Source: Platycnemis pennipes
Taxonomy: Eukaryota; Arthropoda; Insecta; Odonata; Platycnemididae
DNA: 64,000 nucleotides
NCBI GenBank assembly: GCA_933228895.1
Contig: OW121851.1
Location: forward strand, 130,309,624 to 130,373,623
Direction: 5' to 3'
Shown here: positions 1-10,772 of the stretch, in pieces
How the letters are laid out: each line of letters opens with the position of its first letter
How positions within the stretch are numbered: the first letter of the stretch is position 1
Position numbers and translations under genes: made by a program
The notes under the pieces: generated by a model
What the model saw: the letters and a program-made list of their open reading frames with translations, nothing else
Databases searched by the model: none
Told to the model about the DNA's origin: nothing

Positions 1-958
1 CGAGATGCAATAATTCCAATAAGGTTGGGCTTTACTGGAAGAGGCACTGGCATACTAGCCGTAGGGTGAAAAAGAATCCAAAATTGGGCAAGGATTAGGC
101 CTACTCCTACTCCGTACCTATCTACTCGTACTATCACCTATTCAATACAATACATGGCGTTTTTATACGGCCTCTTATGGAGACTAAATGTGTATTTCCA
201 TGAGACCCATGTGTATTTCAGGGGGAATTATCGAAGGTGGAGTACCCAACCGATATAAATCTGGGAGCCTTAACCCCCCTGCTTGAATAAATAAATTAAA
301 GCGAAAGCATAATTTGTATGGTGATTTAGAGCTTATGAATAAGATAAAATACATTCGCAGCCTGGAAATGAATGTTTGCGTCCCATAATTTGTAGATACC
401 ACGAATTTTCGTACCAGGTTCGAAAAATCATAGATTCGATTAGAAGTTAGCGAATCAAATATCCAGACGAATAATTCGAGATTCGCAAATTTCAGATTCC
501 AGAACCAATGATTTTTCATTGATGAATACTAGACCGAAATTATCAGAGATTTGAGAATAGTCACAGATTCGTGAATCTTCAATTTCCTTAAGAAACCACA
601 ATGGTTGAAAACATTTAGCGCTTAGGTTTTGTTATAACGATCAGAGGCAATACCTCTGAATTTTGACTCGGAACCCTCGAGTAGGTCGTCGAGACTTTTC
701 TCTCCTGGTGTAACACATTAGGCCAAGTTATCTCTTCTCAACCGAAATCACAAATTAAATGCTTCAGTTTCATATTGATGCTTTATTAATAATTTGAAAA
801 CTTCCAAATATTTAGGTCCTAAAAATTTAGAATGGCGAATCCTCTCCCCTCACAATACACCTGGGGTAAATAGTGAAGCTCAATGGAATACATTGGCGAC
901 ACATTTTTCCGAAAAGAAAAATTCACCCCCGAACTTCCTCTTCCTCTGATGTGAGGAC
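1..958. other. No supported gene
   Basis: AT-rich sequence without a reading frame that resembles a protein family and without a clear repeat boundary. It would be downstream of the last exon of the minus-strand candidate gene, so part of it may be its 3' untranslated region or flank. I see no convincing polyadenylation context. Confidence 0.5.
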
Positions 959-1235
959 TTAAGTTGACCTGGTGGTCTTGAGCTCGTTTTCCATGTTTGG
1001 CTGGCATCGGGAGGTGCGCCTGGATCGGCTCCTGGACCTCCTCCATCTAAGGCCCTCAAAGGGCCCTCCGGGACTCGGTGACGAGGTCCTTACGCTGTCC
1101 GCAGATTGGCTGGGTGGGGGGCTATGGGAGCTGTCCCATGAAGAGTCCCTAGTCAGGGGTGGCTCTCTGTCCAGGAAGTAGCCGGAGGTACCAAACTCAG
1201 TCTCTTCCCATCTCACACGTTGCAAGAAGGGAACC
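959..1235 (-). CDS. Candidate terminal exon of a host gene
   Basis: A GC-rich minus-strand segment opens after a pyrimidine-rich acceptor (CTTTTCCAG) and stays open for about 91 codons to a TAA at 959-961. The product part is hydrophilic and basic: an acidic/aromatic start (VPFLQRVRWEETEFGTSGYF), a Ser/Pro-rich middle and an RRSRSRSRRTSR cluster near the C-terminus, as in a cytoplasmic or nuclear tail. The acceptor needs two bases from the previous exon, which is what the exon at 2172-2500 would supply if it uses its GTCAGT donor. GC content is far above the flanks. I do not recognise the protein. Assignment to the same gene as the upstream exons is inference from strand, composition and phase. 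Confidence 0.5.
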
Positions 1236-2171
1236 CTGGAAAAGGTTGAGTGAAGGCCATGAATGCTAAGCCACAGGTACGAACCTTTCAACTATAATGC
1301 GATAAAGATGAAACTAGTCTTTTCTTCTCTCTTGATGCGGGAGTATTTGACCTCAAACAAGGGCGACGGACAGCAACAGGCGGAGGCGGCACATTGGGTG
1401 AAGGGGGAAATGGATTTCAAGACAGTTCGGCAATTTACAGGAGTTATGTTGGTGGGCTAATAAAAATCCAATTTCTCCAAGGAAACTGCGTCATCATTTC
1501 ATTCATCATCAGGCCTGTCGCGAAGTGGGTTCACATTCTGCATTTTTATATTTACGCTAGAGGAGCTCAGTAACAAATCCACCGATACGATCTTTAAATC
1601 AATTTAATTCTACAAAATTCCCTTATTTTTACTTTTATGATGGCATTATTAGTTTCTGATCTGAAGAATGCTGCTAAAAATGGCGTATATCACGCGTTTG
1701 GCTTAAATCCTAAAAAATGATGCCTTTTCAGTCTCGTACTCTTCCTATCTGTTCGATTTATTTCAGTAAAGGAGCACGAAATGTTGCCTATAATACTAGC
1801 TAATCGAAACACAAGGTTGCAGGCTCGTTTGAGACCCTAGACTGCCCTGAGGATGATGCCTCAGTCGAGCATCGAAACATTAGTGGGTGTGGACAACCAA
1901 ACCCCGTGGAAACCCAAGAATTTTTTCCATAGCAATCGCCGGAAAAGCACACTTTTCTATTTAGCCTCCCTCCACAACATAAAAAATCATGAGTGTACTT
2001 GAATGTTCTAATTCAAAGCTTCCTTAAACCGAAAAAAAACAGTGGAGGAATACTTTGGAGCGAGTGAATATCTTTTTTTGGTTGCTCCCTGGATGAATCT
2101 GTTATCTCGTGAACTAGCACATGTTGTACGATTGAGGGTGAGAGGATGTAGAGAATTCAACAGCCACTGAC
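1236..2171. other. Putative intron with one hammerhead-like motif
   Basis: AT-rich sequence between two candidate exons of the minus-strand gene. Apart from the motif at 1847-1877 described separately, I see no coding signal. Confidence 0.4.
1847..1877 (+). other. Hammerhead-ribozyme-like core (copy 1)
   Basis: The order CTGAGGA, T, a 5-bp stem (GATGC with GCATC at 1855-1859 and 1869-1873), then GAAA at 1874-1877 matches the hammerhead layout CUGANGA, stem II, GAAA. The single T between CUGANGA and the stem is not canonical, and I see no clear stem III or stem I. Four more loci in the first 11 kb share the layout. Function as a ribozyme is not shown by the sequence. Confidence 0.35.
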
Positions 2172-2500
2172 CAGAAGACCATCTGCTGATCGTTCTCCGC
2201 CGCTGCATCGTCGCGCCTGAGTGGAGGAAGGAGTTTCAAGAGCGCCAAGGGAAGCAAGGCGATTAGGCAGAGGATGATGGGCCGGAGGAACGAGGGTCGA
2301 AGCACGGACCCCACGAAACAAGGCAGCTCAGAGAGGTCCGGCTCGGCCGCGGGCGGTACCACTGTTCCGACGTCCAACTTGTCTCGGTGTCCCAAAACCA
2401 GAGGCAGCATGGATGACAAGGATGCGGCGACACCCCCCGCGGATTGCTGCACCCCGTCGAGCGGCGAGCCGTCGCCAGGTGGCGGGTACAGTTCTGCCAT
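2172..2500 (-). CDS. Candidate exon, membrane-spanning part of a host gene
   Basis: On the minus strand the exon begins with MAELYPPPGDGSPLDG directly after an acceptor (TTTTATCAACAG). It encodes about 109 codons: a Pro/Gly/Ser-rich start, a middle segment PLVLGHRDKLDVGTVV, and a hydrophobic stretch of about 20 residues (ILCLIALLPLALLKLL) that would span a membrane, followed by a charged segment. A GTCAGT donor just below 2172 gives phase 2 and fits the acceptor of the 959-1235 exon, restoring TGG (Trp). If the donor is not used, the frame runs on to a stop at 2114. The first base is in phase 0, matching the end of the 4453-4548 exon. Family not recognised. Confidence 0.55.
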
Positions 2501-4452
2501 CTGTTGATAAAAGTGTGAACCAAGTGAAAGGGTTGCCAAGCATCCGCGGCGGGGCGTGGGAATTATCTCGTGAATGTCCACTTTCCACAAGCACAGTTGG
2601 TACCAACGATGCCCATTTGTACGTGCTCCCAATACTGTTAGATTGCCATCGTAATCAGTTCTGTCCCCCTTAGGTACCACTGGAAAGCGAACGATAACTC
2701 GTCACTAATCCCCTGGCAAATCCCGCGCATTCTTTCAAACAATGCGTCTGCTTTTATGTATTCAACATCAAATCCATTAAAAATGGGTCAAGCAAAATTC
2801 TTTAAATGCTCTTGTCAAATATCTGGATGCGATTTTTCCGGGATTCTATTCCACCCTGCTAGAAAATGGCAGGATGGCAGAGTTAGAAACTCAAAGTTAC
2901 GATGGTGCGTTCAAGTGATCCCACAAAGATGTTCTTTCCTAAAGTAAGGATGACGTTTCGAACGTAATGGGAAGGTAATGGAGCATGAGTAAGTATCCTA
3001 AAGAATGATGATGTGAAAGCATAAATGAAGTCTGCTATTTACTTCTTTCCGAAAAGCTAATATTTATCATTATTTACAGCACAAGGACTGTTAATGTTCA
3101 CCACTCTGTAATGTTGTTTATCAAAACTGCAGGACTTTTTACAAAGTTACGTCCGTTTATCAATTTTGCAACGTTGTCAATGTATTTTCGTCCATGTGCA
3201 AATAGTTTTATACGATAGTAATAGGCCTAGTTCGTTAGAAAATAGACCAAGAGAGAACAATTTCGCAGAATTTCTACACAGACAATATTCACCTTGACCG
3301 GGACTGTGTGGAAATTCCACTATTGTGCATTGCGGGTGACTTCACTAAAGTATTCACGGCTAGTTCGCAATCCTCGAAATAGAACCACTTCCATTCAAGT
3401 AGGAAAAGCTAGTATATTTTACAGAATCTACGCCATAAAAATTACCGGCTGCGAAAATTGCTCGAACTCATGCAAAATATAATTCAAATTGTTATTAAAA
3501 CTTCATGCTTATGATAGTGCAACCGATCATATCCCAAGGCTGATATTTAGGAGAGTTACTTCCAAGTCTTATATCGTGTAATGAAATTTAGCATGGCATC
3601 ATTTCGTTCTAAAGTGTATATTACATTTTCTTAGAGCTGAAAAAAACTACGAGCTATCCCCAATAGGAGGATAGGCTAAATAGTATCAAATATCAGCCAC
3701 AAATGTCTTTTTGAAAATTGGAGAACACCAGCAACGGGGAATAAGTCAATACTGTGTTACTGCCAAAGAGTTTTGCTTTTCGTCCTTTTCATTTCAAGGG
3801 CACAGTGGAAGGGGGTAAGAGCTTCTCCAACAGGTCCCTAAGTTATTTACATTTTCCAGCAAACTACGACGATGGGTGCCTTTGAGTTAACGCCCTGATT
3901 CACTGAGGAGAAAGTGAGGAGGAATATCTTCGAGATATGGACATTATTTTATCAATCTCTTACTATGCAGGGTTCCTGAAGGAAGTGTTCTATATATGTT
4001 CTTCCACCAGTACTCTAAAATATCGGGAAAACATGGAGTTTAAATCTTCAAAATTTAAATTTAAATCAACTAGCATTACTTTGAATGCATTTAACAAATG
4101 TTCAGTGTAATTTTACAAACTAAAAAGTAGTTACAAATGGTCAAAATCATGAGATAATAGCATTTGGCACTGATCTTATTAAAATCGCATTCTATCGAGC
4201 CTACATCACATTCAGAATACTTGATGATTCAATATAAGATGAGATGAGGCCTTAAAATTTTTATTTAAGGTCATAGAAAATGACACTTTTGAATGGTCAA
4301 ACCATTGCAATAATTTTAACACTTTCGCCTAAATTTGGCGCGGTCCACCTGAAGCCTGCCTTACTTTCCATGTGGGAAACTGGGTTTAGCAAAGGTATTT
4401 GCATGGGGTAGGTTTATTCTCACCTAAAACATAAAATTGCCTGCAGGCTTAC
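2501..4452. other. Putative intron, nothing recognised
   Basis: AT-rich sequence without a recognisable gene or repeat boundary, lying between two phase-0 splice sites of the minus-strand candidate gene. Confidence 0.4.
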
Positions 4453-4548
4453 CTTTAGCCAGTAGCTGTCCAAGACCGAGTCCACGCCGCCGACTAGCCA
4501 GAGCCAGATACTGAACGATTCGGCGAGCAACCAAGAGAAGAGCACCTC
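4453..4548 (-). CDS. Candidate internal exon, 32 codons, hydrophobic
   Basis: A 96-base minus-strand exon is bounded by an acceptor (CCTTCCGCCAG) and a consensus donor (AAG/GTAAGC). It is phase 0 at both ends and has no stop. It encodes a very hydrophobic segment starting EVLFSWLLAESFSIWLWLVG and ending SVLDSYWLK, probably a membrane helix rich in Trp and Leu. It lies between two other phase-0 exons on the same strand and shares their raised GC content. Both splice sites are strong, so I consider this one of the better supported exons, although the protein is not recognised. Confidence 0.65.
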
Positions 4549-5201
4549 CTGGCGGAAGGAAAGCGAATTTCCATCAGTAACATTTACTCTACTTCTATAT
4601 CAAACCCTAGAGATCGTAATTTACGCATTTGGCAATTCCTAAGTCCCAATTGTGAGGTTAGCTGCCAAATTTGCAAAGAAAAATTGAAAATGAGCCAGAA
4701 GTATTAAAGTCGAAACATATGTAATTTTTGATTTCAGTAAAAGTTTTAAGGAGGGAATTTCATCTACCTAGAGAGTTAAAAATGCCAGTAGAAGAATTAG
4801 AGTTCATGAAAATATTTATTTCCGCAATGTTAGAAAACGTAAACGTAACGTCATCCAAAGTTAGAAAACGTAAAAACCTAGAAAATTGGCGTTACTACGT
4901 CACAGCATCGATCGCAAACAGTAGGCTTCCCCGTTTCGCACATTGGAACGAAAACAACCCCTTAAATTATCCCATTCGGATTTCACAGTAGTTGGAATCT
5001 TTATTTAAAGCCTATGACCCATCGTAAGAAATTTTTCTGCCAGTACCTACCAGGATTCAAGGAAAGGGTCCTGACCAGTTCATTTTCATTATTCAGTTTA
5101 ATTTTTAGTGTATAAAGGGAATGTTTACGGACGAAAAGATAATTACTACGTACCAGGAATAAAAGTGATACGGGAAAAAATCACAGCTAGGTTTAGTTTT
5201 C
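4549..5201. other. Putative intron, nothing recognised
   Basis: AT-rich; no coding or repeat signal that I can name. A plus-strand frame at 4728-4991 has AT-driven composition and no family motif. Confidence 0.4.
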
Positions 5202-5536
5202 AGGGTGCTTCGACGGCAAGGTCATTTCACACCACTACTCGTCTTCAATGATTTAACTAAATTATAATACATTTTAAAAAATAAATACAAATTCAGGCTG
5301 TGCAAAGTAAAAGAGATATGTTAAACATAAAGAGCATTGATCAAAGAAATATAAATTTTTTAGGTATTAAAAAAATTATATTTGTTGGCTGAGGCCAGTT
5401 TTCTTCAGGAATTTCATCACCCGGTTAAGGGTATTGGGGTCAGCGCCTAGGACTGTCGCTAGGTGACACTTAATCTCTAGTCGTTGAAGCACGTCTCACG
5501 TCCTGTCACACTCCGTCAGGATTTGCCGAGGTGAAC
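5202..5536 (-). mobile_element. 3' end fragment of an I-like LINE (copy A)
   Basis: Reading the minus strand, a decayed frame gives ILTEC followed by the ADPNTLNRVMKFLKKTGL-type C-terminus, then a short 3' region ending in a block GACCTTGCCGTCGAAGCACC. The same ILTEC motif and the same terminal block occur at 37.3, 39.0 and 40.6 kb, which defines one LINE family with a conserved 3' end. The ILTEC motif is part of the Cys-rich tail after the RNase H domain in I/Jockey-group LINEs. Only the last part of the element is present. Confidence 0.6.
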
Positions 5537-5763
5537 ATATGATAACTGAAATAATGGAATTCCTGTCGGAGGAAGGATTAAGTGATCAAAGGAGGTGAAC
5601 AGGATTCTTCTCATGCCATCGGCTCTTCTCTGTGCCTAAGCATATGTCTCTCGTTTCTACTACTCGTTTGACATCTTTCCGCCGTTTAATTGACCCTTTT
5701 GAAAAGTGATAACATAACTAATTCTGAAGATTCAGGCGATATGGAGTGGAAGCGGAACATGAT

Positions 5764-5939
5764 AACACAGAAAGAAAAAACACGAGCCAAACCCACAAAA
5801 ATATACTATACTACGACCCGGGTTTCACTGTATTATAGCATCATCAGGACATCACCTGACGATGCTGCAATACAGTGAAACCCGGATCGTAGTAAAGTTT
5901 AATTTCGTGGATTTGGCTCCTGTTTTTTCTTTCTGTGTT
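5764..5939. repeat. Foldback palindrome with two hammerhead-like cores (copy 2)
   Basis: Two arms of about 85 bases are near-perfect inverted repeats, from AACACAGAAAGAAAAAACAC on the left to its complement on the right. Each arm, read outward, contains the order CTGANGA, T, short stem with AAT loop, GAAA, then CCCGG: CTGATGA on the minus strand at 5841-5847 with GAAA at 5823-5826, and CTGACGA on the plus strand at 5856-5862 with GAAA at 5877-5880. Such head-to-head units are often remnants of retroelement terminal repeats; that origin is inference. Confidence 0.6.
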
Positions 5940-5968
5940 AAAGCGATATATTTGGACAGCTCCGCGAT

Positions 5969-6110
5969 GTCGTAGTTGTCCTCCAACGTTTCCCCTCCGC
6001 TGCTGGAGGCCCCTTCAGGGTACATAGTATATTTGATTGAAGATTGAACTTCATACTACCCTGAAGAGGCCTCCAGCAGCGGAGGGGAAACGTTGGAGGA
6101 CAACCACGAC
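5969..6110. repeat. Foldback palindrome (copy 3)
   Basis: Inverted arms of about 53 bases (5969-6021 and 6058-6110) flank a 36-base AT-rich centre. The arms share GTTGTCCTCCAACGTTTCCC and its complement. The right arm contains CTGAAGA at 6061-6067, a CCTCC/GGAGG stem and GAAA at 6087-6090, followed by a possible hairpin GTTG-GAGGA-CAAC. The layout is the same as in the neighbouring palindrome, but the stem sequences differ. Confidence 0.6.
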
Positions 6111-6249
6111 AACGCGTAGGTGCCCAAAAAAACTATATTACCATAGACATGGACCGCGAAAGTTTTAACCAATTGGCGCCGTTGTAAAGGGACATTTATC
6201 TGAGGGAGCTGGACATCATTATTTTACCCTCCAGCTGCAACCCCCTCAC

Positions 6250-6543
6250 CTGCACAAGGGCGTCCCGCAAGTCGCTGAGGGGGAATCGGCGGCCCGCGGG
6301 GTCACCGCCGGGGCGGGCGCGTGGCCTTGGGGACCTTTGGGCGATCCTCTGCGTCGCCTGGAAGAGGAACACGGCCGAGGAGGTGAGGAAGAGGAAGGAG
6401 GCGTAGATGGGAGGGTCGCTGACGGCGTCGCCCTCCGTCCCCTTGGACGCCCACGACAGGAGGCTGGAGGCGGCGCCCTTGAGCCGCTCGCCCCACGACA
6501 TGGCACGGACGAAGCGGCGTCGCACCAATGCCGACCGGAGGGA
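6250..6543 (-). CDS. Candidate internal exon with a membrane helix
   Basis: This 98-codon GC-rich minus-strand exon starts after an acceptor (GATCATTCTCCAG) and ends at a donor CAG/GTGAGG, phase 0 on both sides. The peptide begins SLRSALVRRRFVRAMSWGER, a basic amphipathic start, then has a clear hydrophobic helix (IYASFLFLTSSAVFLFQ) and ends with a basic/Pro-rich stretch and RRFPLSDLRDALVQ. It has no stop, and third codon positions are strongly G or C, unlike the AT-rich introns. With the exons at 4453, 2172 and 959 it forms a consistent phase series. The family is not recognised; a multi-pass membrane protein is the simplest reading. Confidence 0.65.
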
Positions 6544-7063
6544 CTGGAGAATGATCGCGGGGAGAACGAGGCATTATTGTAGGGCAAACTCCACCGGAAA
6601 CTGAAGGTGGATCTCTCTTTCGGATATGCCAATTGCATTTTCGAAACTCCACCATGGTTGAACTGCACAGTTTCAGTTAACTGCAGACACAAAATCAAGC
6701 TTTGCCAAACATCTAATCGAAAACGACCACGAGAGTGACTTCACCCCCGAAGTACTCCACACGGCAGAAAAAGGAGGGAAACAAGATTTCCTGGAACAAT
6801 TGGAGATTAAGAAATCATCAAACGACCTCAACGTAAACCTTTTAAATGAATTTGTTTCCCAGTTTTACTCACCGTTGTGTTCCATAGCCTTCCCTACTTC
6901 CAACGAATCCTGTCCTTGACCTTAAAAATTACAGGTCTCCTGTATCTCCTCACCAGTTTTCCCTTAACATCTTCCCCCCCACCCCCATACCACCCTCCTC
7001 TACCACCTCCCCCCTCCAAAGTGTTTTCGTATATAAGAGCTTGCTACTCTCTGTCCTGTTACC
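6544..7063. other. Putative intron, pyrimidine-rich tract
   Basis: Upstream of the exon on the minus strand. It holds a C-rich tract on the plus strand around 6970-7020 and nothing that I can name as a gene. Confidence 0.4.
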
Positions 7064-7100
7064 CTGATAATGTCTACGGAGTAGACGAAACCCGGGTCGG
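7064..7100 (+). other. Hammerhead-ribozyme-like core (copy 4)
   Basis: CTGATAA at 7064-7070, T, then a perfect 6-bp stem GTCTAC/GTAGAC with a GGA loop, GAAA at 7087-7090 and CCCGGGTC. This copy has the strongest stem II, but it has A in place of the invariant G of CUGANGA. CCCGGG is self-complementary, so a short or dimeric stem III ending at GTC is possible. It is followed by an AT-rich tail. Confidence 0.35.
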
Positions 7101-7182
7101 CAAATTAAAAATAGTGTGGAATATACAGAGTATTTTTTATTTCATTTCTACGTCCACCATGGTTGGTTGGATTGAAAAGATA

Positions 7183-7620
7183 AAATGGGGTCGTTTACCA
7201 TATTTTTTTAATTGCCGGATCGGATTGAGTTTGTAAAATAAAAAGACCCGTATTTTTCTGTTTCTTGATCCGTCAGTTCTAACCGTCAGCGCTATCTTCT
7301 TTCGCAAACACATGAAACAACAACGGCTATGACTAACCATGATCTAATCATGATATGTGTGATAAAAACACCAAAATAGTTTATTTCATCTTAATTATAG
7401 TAATTTATAGACCAGGAAGTCAAACTCAAACGCTAGAAAACTAAAACCTAACCTTTCTTGCACGATTTACTTCAAGTTACATAGCTTTGAATGCAATTCA
7501 TCATATTTTAAAGTCGTAAGTGAAATGGGGTCGTTTACCATGTTTTTTTTATTGCCGGATCTGATAGAGTTTGTAAAATAAAAAGAGCCTTATTTTTCCT
7601 TTCTTTTATCCCTCAGTTAT
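7183..7620. repeat. Pair of ~100-bp direct repeats
   Basis: Units at 7183-7282 and 7523-7620 share AAATGGGGTCGTTTACCA, then TTGCCGGATC, GAGTTTGTAAAATAAAAAG and a TCAGTT end, with scattered differences. The spacer is about 240 bases. They could be partial terminal repeats of a retroelement or a duplicated piece of a transposon. No coding sequence lies between them. Confidence 0.7.
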
Positions 7621-8896
7621 TTCTCGAGTTATAGGCGGCGAAAAACTAATATTTTTAACCCTTTCGGAAAAGTGAGCGTGGTGCAACCTCCGACGTGATT
7701 GACTTCGTCCCAATCACAACTGAGCCCGCGAAGCTGCTTCGCCTTATCGCAAAGGGGGGGACACAGCTGACTCTGCCAATCGGAGCGATTGCGACAGGAT
7801 CTGTGCGAGCAGACCTTCCGAGTACCCCCCTCCACTCCCTTCCCCTAAAAGTAGTCAAGGACGGGAGGAAAATGACGTCAATGTTATCACAGCAGCTTTT
7901 TCGGTGGGCGTCACCTTTTGCATATTTTAATTTTTGATTTATTAGTCAATGGTTGTGGTAAGAAGATTATTTTTTTCACTAAAATTCGTTTTTCGTTTCC
8001 ATCTAACGATTTCGTGCACAAAATTGCGATTTCGGTTCCGAATAAACGCCCCCATTAGGGAGATGGAAAGTAACAAGCAGAGGTTTTCAGTAATATTTTG
8101 CGCGTTGAATAAGGAGAAATCATAGGTGATCACCTTTAACTGGAATAAGATAAGGCAGAATAGGTAACGTGGTATTTGCACTTATTTTATTTGTTTACAA
8201 AAGACGACAGAGCATTTCAACTAACACGAAATATGAAACGCATTTACTCTGACATTTGTGAAAGTAAATACTTTCTAGACTTCCTCGCGCATATGGCTAG
8301 TAACAGCAGCTATTCCTTTCCGATTATTACAGTGCCTATACTGCATGATAATAGATAGCACTCAGATGCTTATTGCACGCTAAATTGCTCTGTTTTGCTA
8401 GTGTGATCTTTACTGCAAGTGGCATCGGAGCGCATCTATTCTGCAGGATTCCAGAGCATATCTATTCATTATGAATTTTTCCACCTAATAGTTAAACCGA
8501 TATTTCAGCTACAATATGTAATACTCGTGACCGTAATCAATGAGTCGCTCCCTCCTTCACACTCTCTTACGGTGTCTAGTATTTATTAGGCCTGGGAAGT
8601 TTAACGAGAGAAAAATTTGGTATAGAAAATTCAGAATCGCCTTATCTGTAGGTATTTCTCTCCAGATGCAGTACCTATATCTATTGAAGGAACTTCGGAT
8701 CTTATCAAAATCAATGCGTAATATCATGATTCTTAAAAAAATGAAAGATTATCCACCGAAAATAAAGTACATAGTATTTTAAAGGCACTCGAGGGCACTG
8801 ACAGATATTGTGACCAGATTGGACTTTTAGGAGGATAGGTACAGATGAAGAGAAATGGCAAATTTACAAAAAGAGCAGGAACGAACTTAACGAATG
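7621..8896. other. No supported gene
   Basis: A segment at about 7675-7860 is richer in GC than its surroundings but has no recognisable product on either strand; it may belong to the repeat just upstream. The rest is AT-rich. Confidence 0.4.
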
Positions 8897-8906
8897 ACGG
8901 TCAGGG

Positions 8907-9236
8907 AGGGGACCGGGTTGGCCCGAATAGTGGCTTCCCATCCCGAGGGCCCGGGTTCGATTCCCGGCAGTGGCGAATTTTTTATAGGTAAACCGGTCCA
9001 TACTTGATTGTCTAGTGGACGGCATTTCAGGTTCAGTACTTGGTCCGTCGGAAAGGACGTTAAGCTGTGGTCCCCTTGGAGCCTGTCGTTAAGAGTAGGC
9101 TAATGCCGACGCCGGGTTTCTCTCCACCGTTCCTCCATCACATGAAACTCCTGCCATTACCCAGTTACCCACCTATCCAAAAATGGCGCAAATGACATTA
9201 GCTGTCGGCCACCTCCCCTGAATAACCAACCAACCA
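8907..9236 (+). mobile_element. tRNA-derived SINE, complete, with target duplication
   Basis: The 330-bp element starts with a tRNA-like head containing a perfect B box (GGTTCGATTCC) preceded by an A-box-like TTGGCCCGAATAGTGG. The body is unrelated to a tRNA, and the 3' end is a short (CCAA)n tail. It is flanked by an exact 10-bp duplication ACGGTCAGGG at 8897-8906 and 9237-9246. This is the expected structure of a SINE copied by a LINE. The intact duplication suggests a fairly young insertion. It sits inside the putative intron of the minus-strand host gene. Confidence 0.85.
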
Positions 9237-9246
9237 ACGGTCAGGG

Positions 9247-10529
9247 CTTTCGATCAGCATGCTTCGGGGACAACTTCGAGAAAACTAAAACCGCAACACA
9301 ATTTATTCATGTAATTCCTTACTAAGATATTCTTATGGTGTAAACTATTCTTGCATTTTATTAATGACAGGTAAATAAGAGAAAATCACCTTGCTAGTTT
9401 ATAGTAAATAGCGAGACGAATTGAATGAATGGTGCTTTAAGTCAGCCCATTGCATTACGTTCGCATTTCTCACCAACTTACCCGGACTATCCTCAGAAAC
9501 ATTTATTAGGTAACCAAAATCCATTTTGAAAAGTGGAAACCACTGAAAAATTCAGAAACTCAAACTGAATACATGCATTCTTCTGTTAAGAGATTAAAAT
9601 ATTGAATTCGAAGTTCATAGTAAGTCGGATAATAATTTTAGACAACGCAAATATAAACCAAATGTATTGAACTGAGTACTCGTCCTCTAAACTTCGCCAG
9701 TTCCTACACCTTGGCATTATATTAAATACGCCATTGTTACAAAAGATAGGTATTTTCCTTTAAGTATCGTCGAAACCTCGTCACAAAATTGTGTCATTTA
9801 TAAACACTAACGGCTACATTAATGATGACAGAGGGTAACAAAATGCATTACGTTATTTATAACTGTAGCTTACCTTCCATTTCAATTGCGATATATATAA
9901 CTAATTGCATAATGTACTGACACTACTATTCGCTCACTTCCTAGGTATGAGACAAAATGCAGTACTCTCTTATCTTGCCAAAAATTCATTTTTAGGAAAG
10001 GGGACAACGAAATGGCTGTAAACATAAGCTGCCATAAGTTTTCCGGCGATAAATAAGTGGGCTCCGGCGATCGTATATTTTTATCGTCATTCAATACGCA
10101 TTAAACAAAAAATATGGCCATCATTAAATTTTAGAAAAAATTACTGAATTGTATTTGTTGTAATTAATAAAATGCTGTAATCACTGAGTAGGGTTCTACC
10201 TCAACTGCCGCACGGAACTTTTCCCCATCCTTCCCGGGTGGTTAATTTACCCGCAAATCCTCATTTTCGTTTCCACTACACACCAAAGTTACCTGTGTAG
10301 CGCATTTCTTAACCCCCTCCCTTCTCATGGGCAAAATGCATGAATTTAAGGATTACGAACTGTCCGCGAATACCTTAATGGAGAAAAACACAGAAATGAA
10401 CAACAGTAGAACTTTCACAGAGAAAAAAATCCACCACTACAACGACTCGAACGCGGAACCTCATTCATTTAATTTATAACTATAACATCATGCCCTTTAA
10501 GGCTATGTAAATGCAGAGGAGAGAAGGAA
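9247..10529. other. No supported gene
   Basis: AT-rich sequence with no family motif on either strand and no repeat boundary that I can define. Confidence 0.45.
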
Positions 10530-10601
10530 GCCTTAGTAGCTCAATTGGTAGAGGTCCTGGCTGTAAATAAGTGGGTTTCGGGATCGAGTCCCGGTCAAGG
10601 C
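10530..10601 (+). tRNA. tRNA-like sequence, probably a pseudogene or SINE head
   Basis: A 72-base segment has a tRNA-like outline: acceptor GCCTTAG paired with TCAAGGC apart from one mismatch and one wobble, a D-arm/A box TAGCTCAATTGGTAGAG, and a perfect 5-bp T arm CGGGA/TCCCG. The anticodon stem does not pair well, although a GTA triplet sits where the anticodon would be, and there is no CCA or T-run evidence of a functional gene. I read it as a decayed tRNA or a SINE head. Confidence 0.45.
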
Positions 10602-10772
10602 ATTCAAAATGCATGAGGTTGCCATAAAGGCCGCTTTACACGACACAATTTTGTGCACAATTTCTTGTACAAACGCTTGTATAAACTGAAAGAAACTGTA
10701 TGCTTGTCGAATGGAATTAGAACACGTTCTGAGAAAACGAACGGATTCAGGGGTAACTTTGTGAAATTTTTC

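Noticed and set aside
2274..2507. Plus-strand frames overlapping the GC-rich exons (also at 6337, 11436 and 11539)
   Set aside because: The minus strand has splice sites, a phase series and membrane-like segments; the plus-strand frames are reverse shadows of GC-rich codons.
5841..5880. Calling the CUGANGA..GAAA units confirmed hammerhead ribozymes
   Set aside because: An extra U before stem II, no G-C closing pair in the palindromic copies, and no convincing stem I; reported only as hammerhead-like.
7695..7937. Plus-strand 80-codon frame MIDFVPITTEPAKLLRL as a gene
   Set aside because: No family motif, no splice signals, and it sits beside a repeat pair; more likely part of a repeat.
10530..10601. 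Functional tRNA-Tyr gene
   Set aside because: The anticodon stem does not pair and the acceptor has a mismatch; a pseudogene or SINE head is safer.
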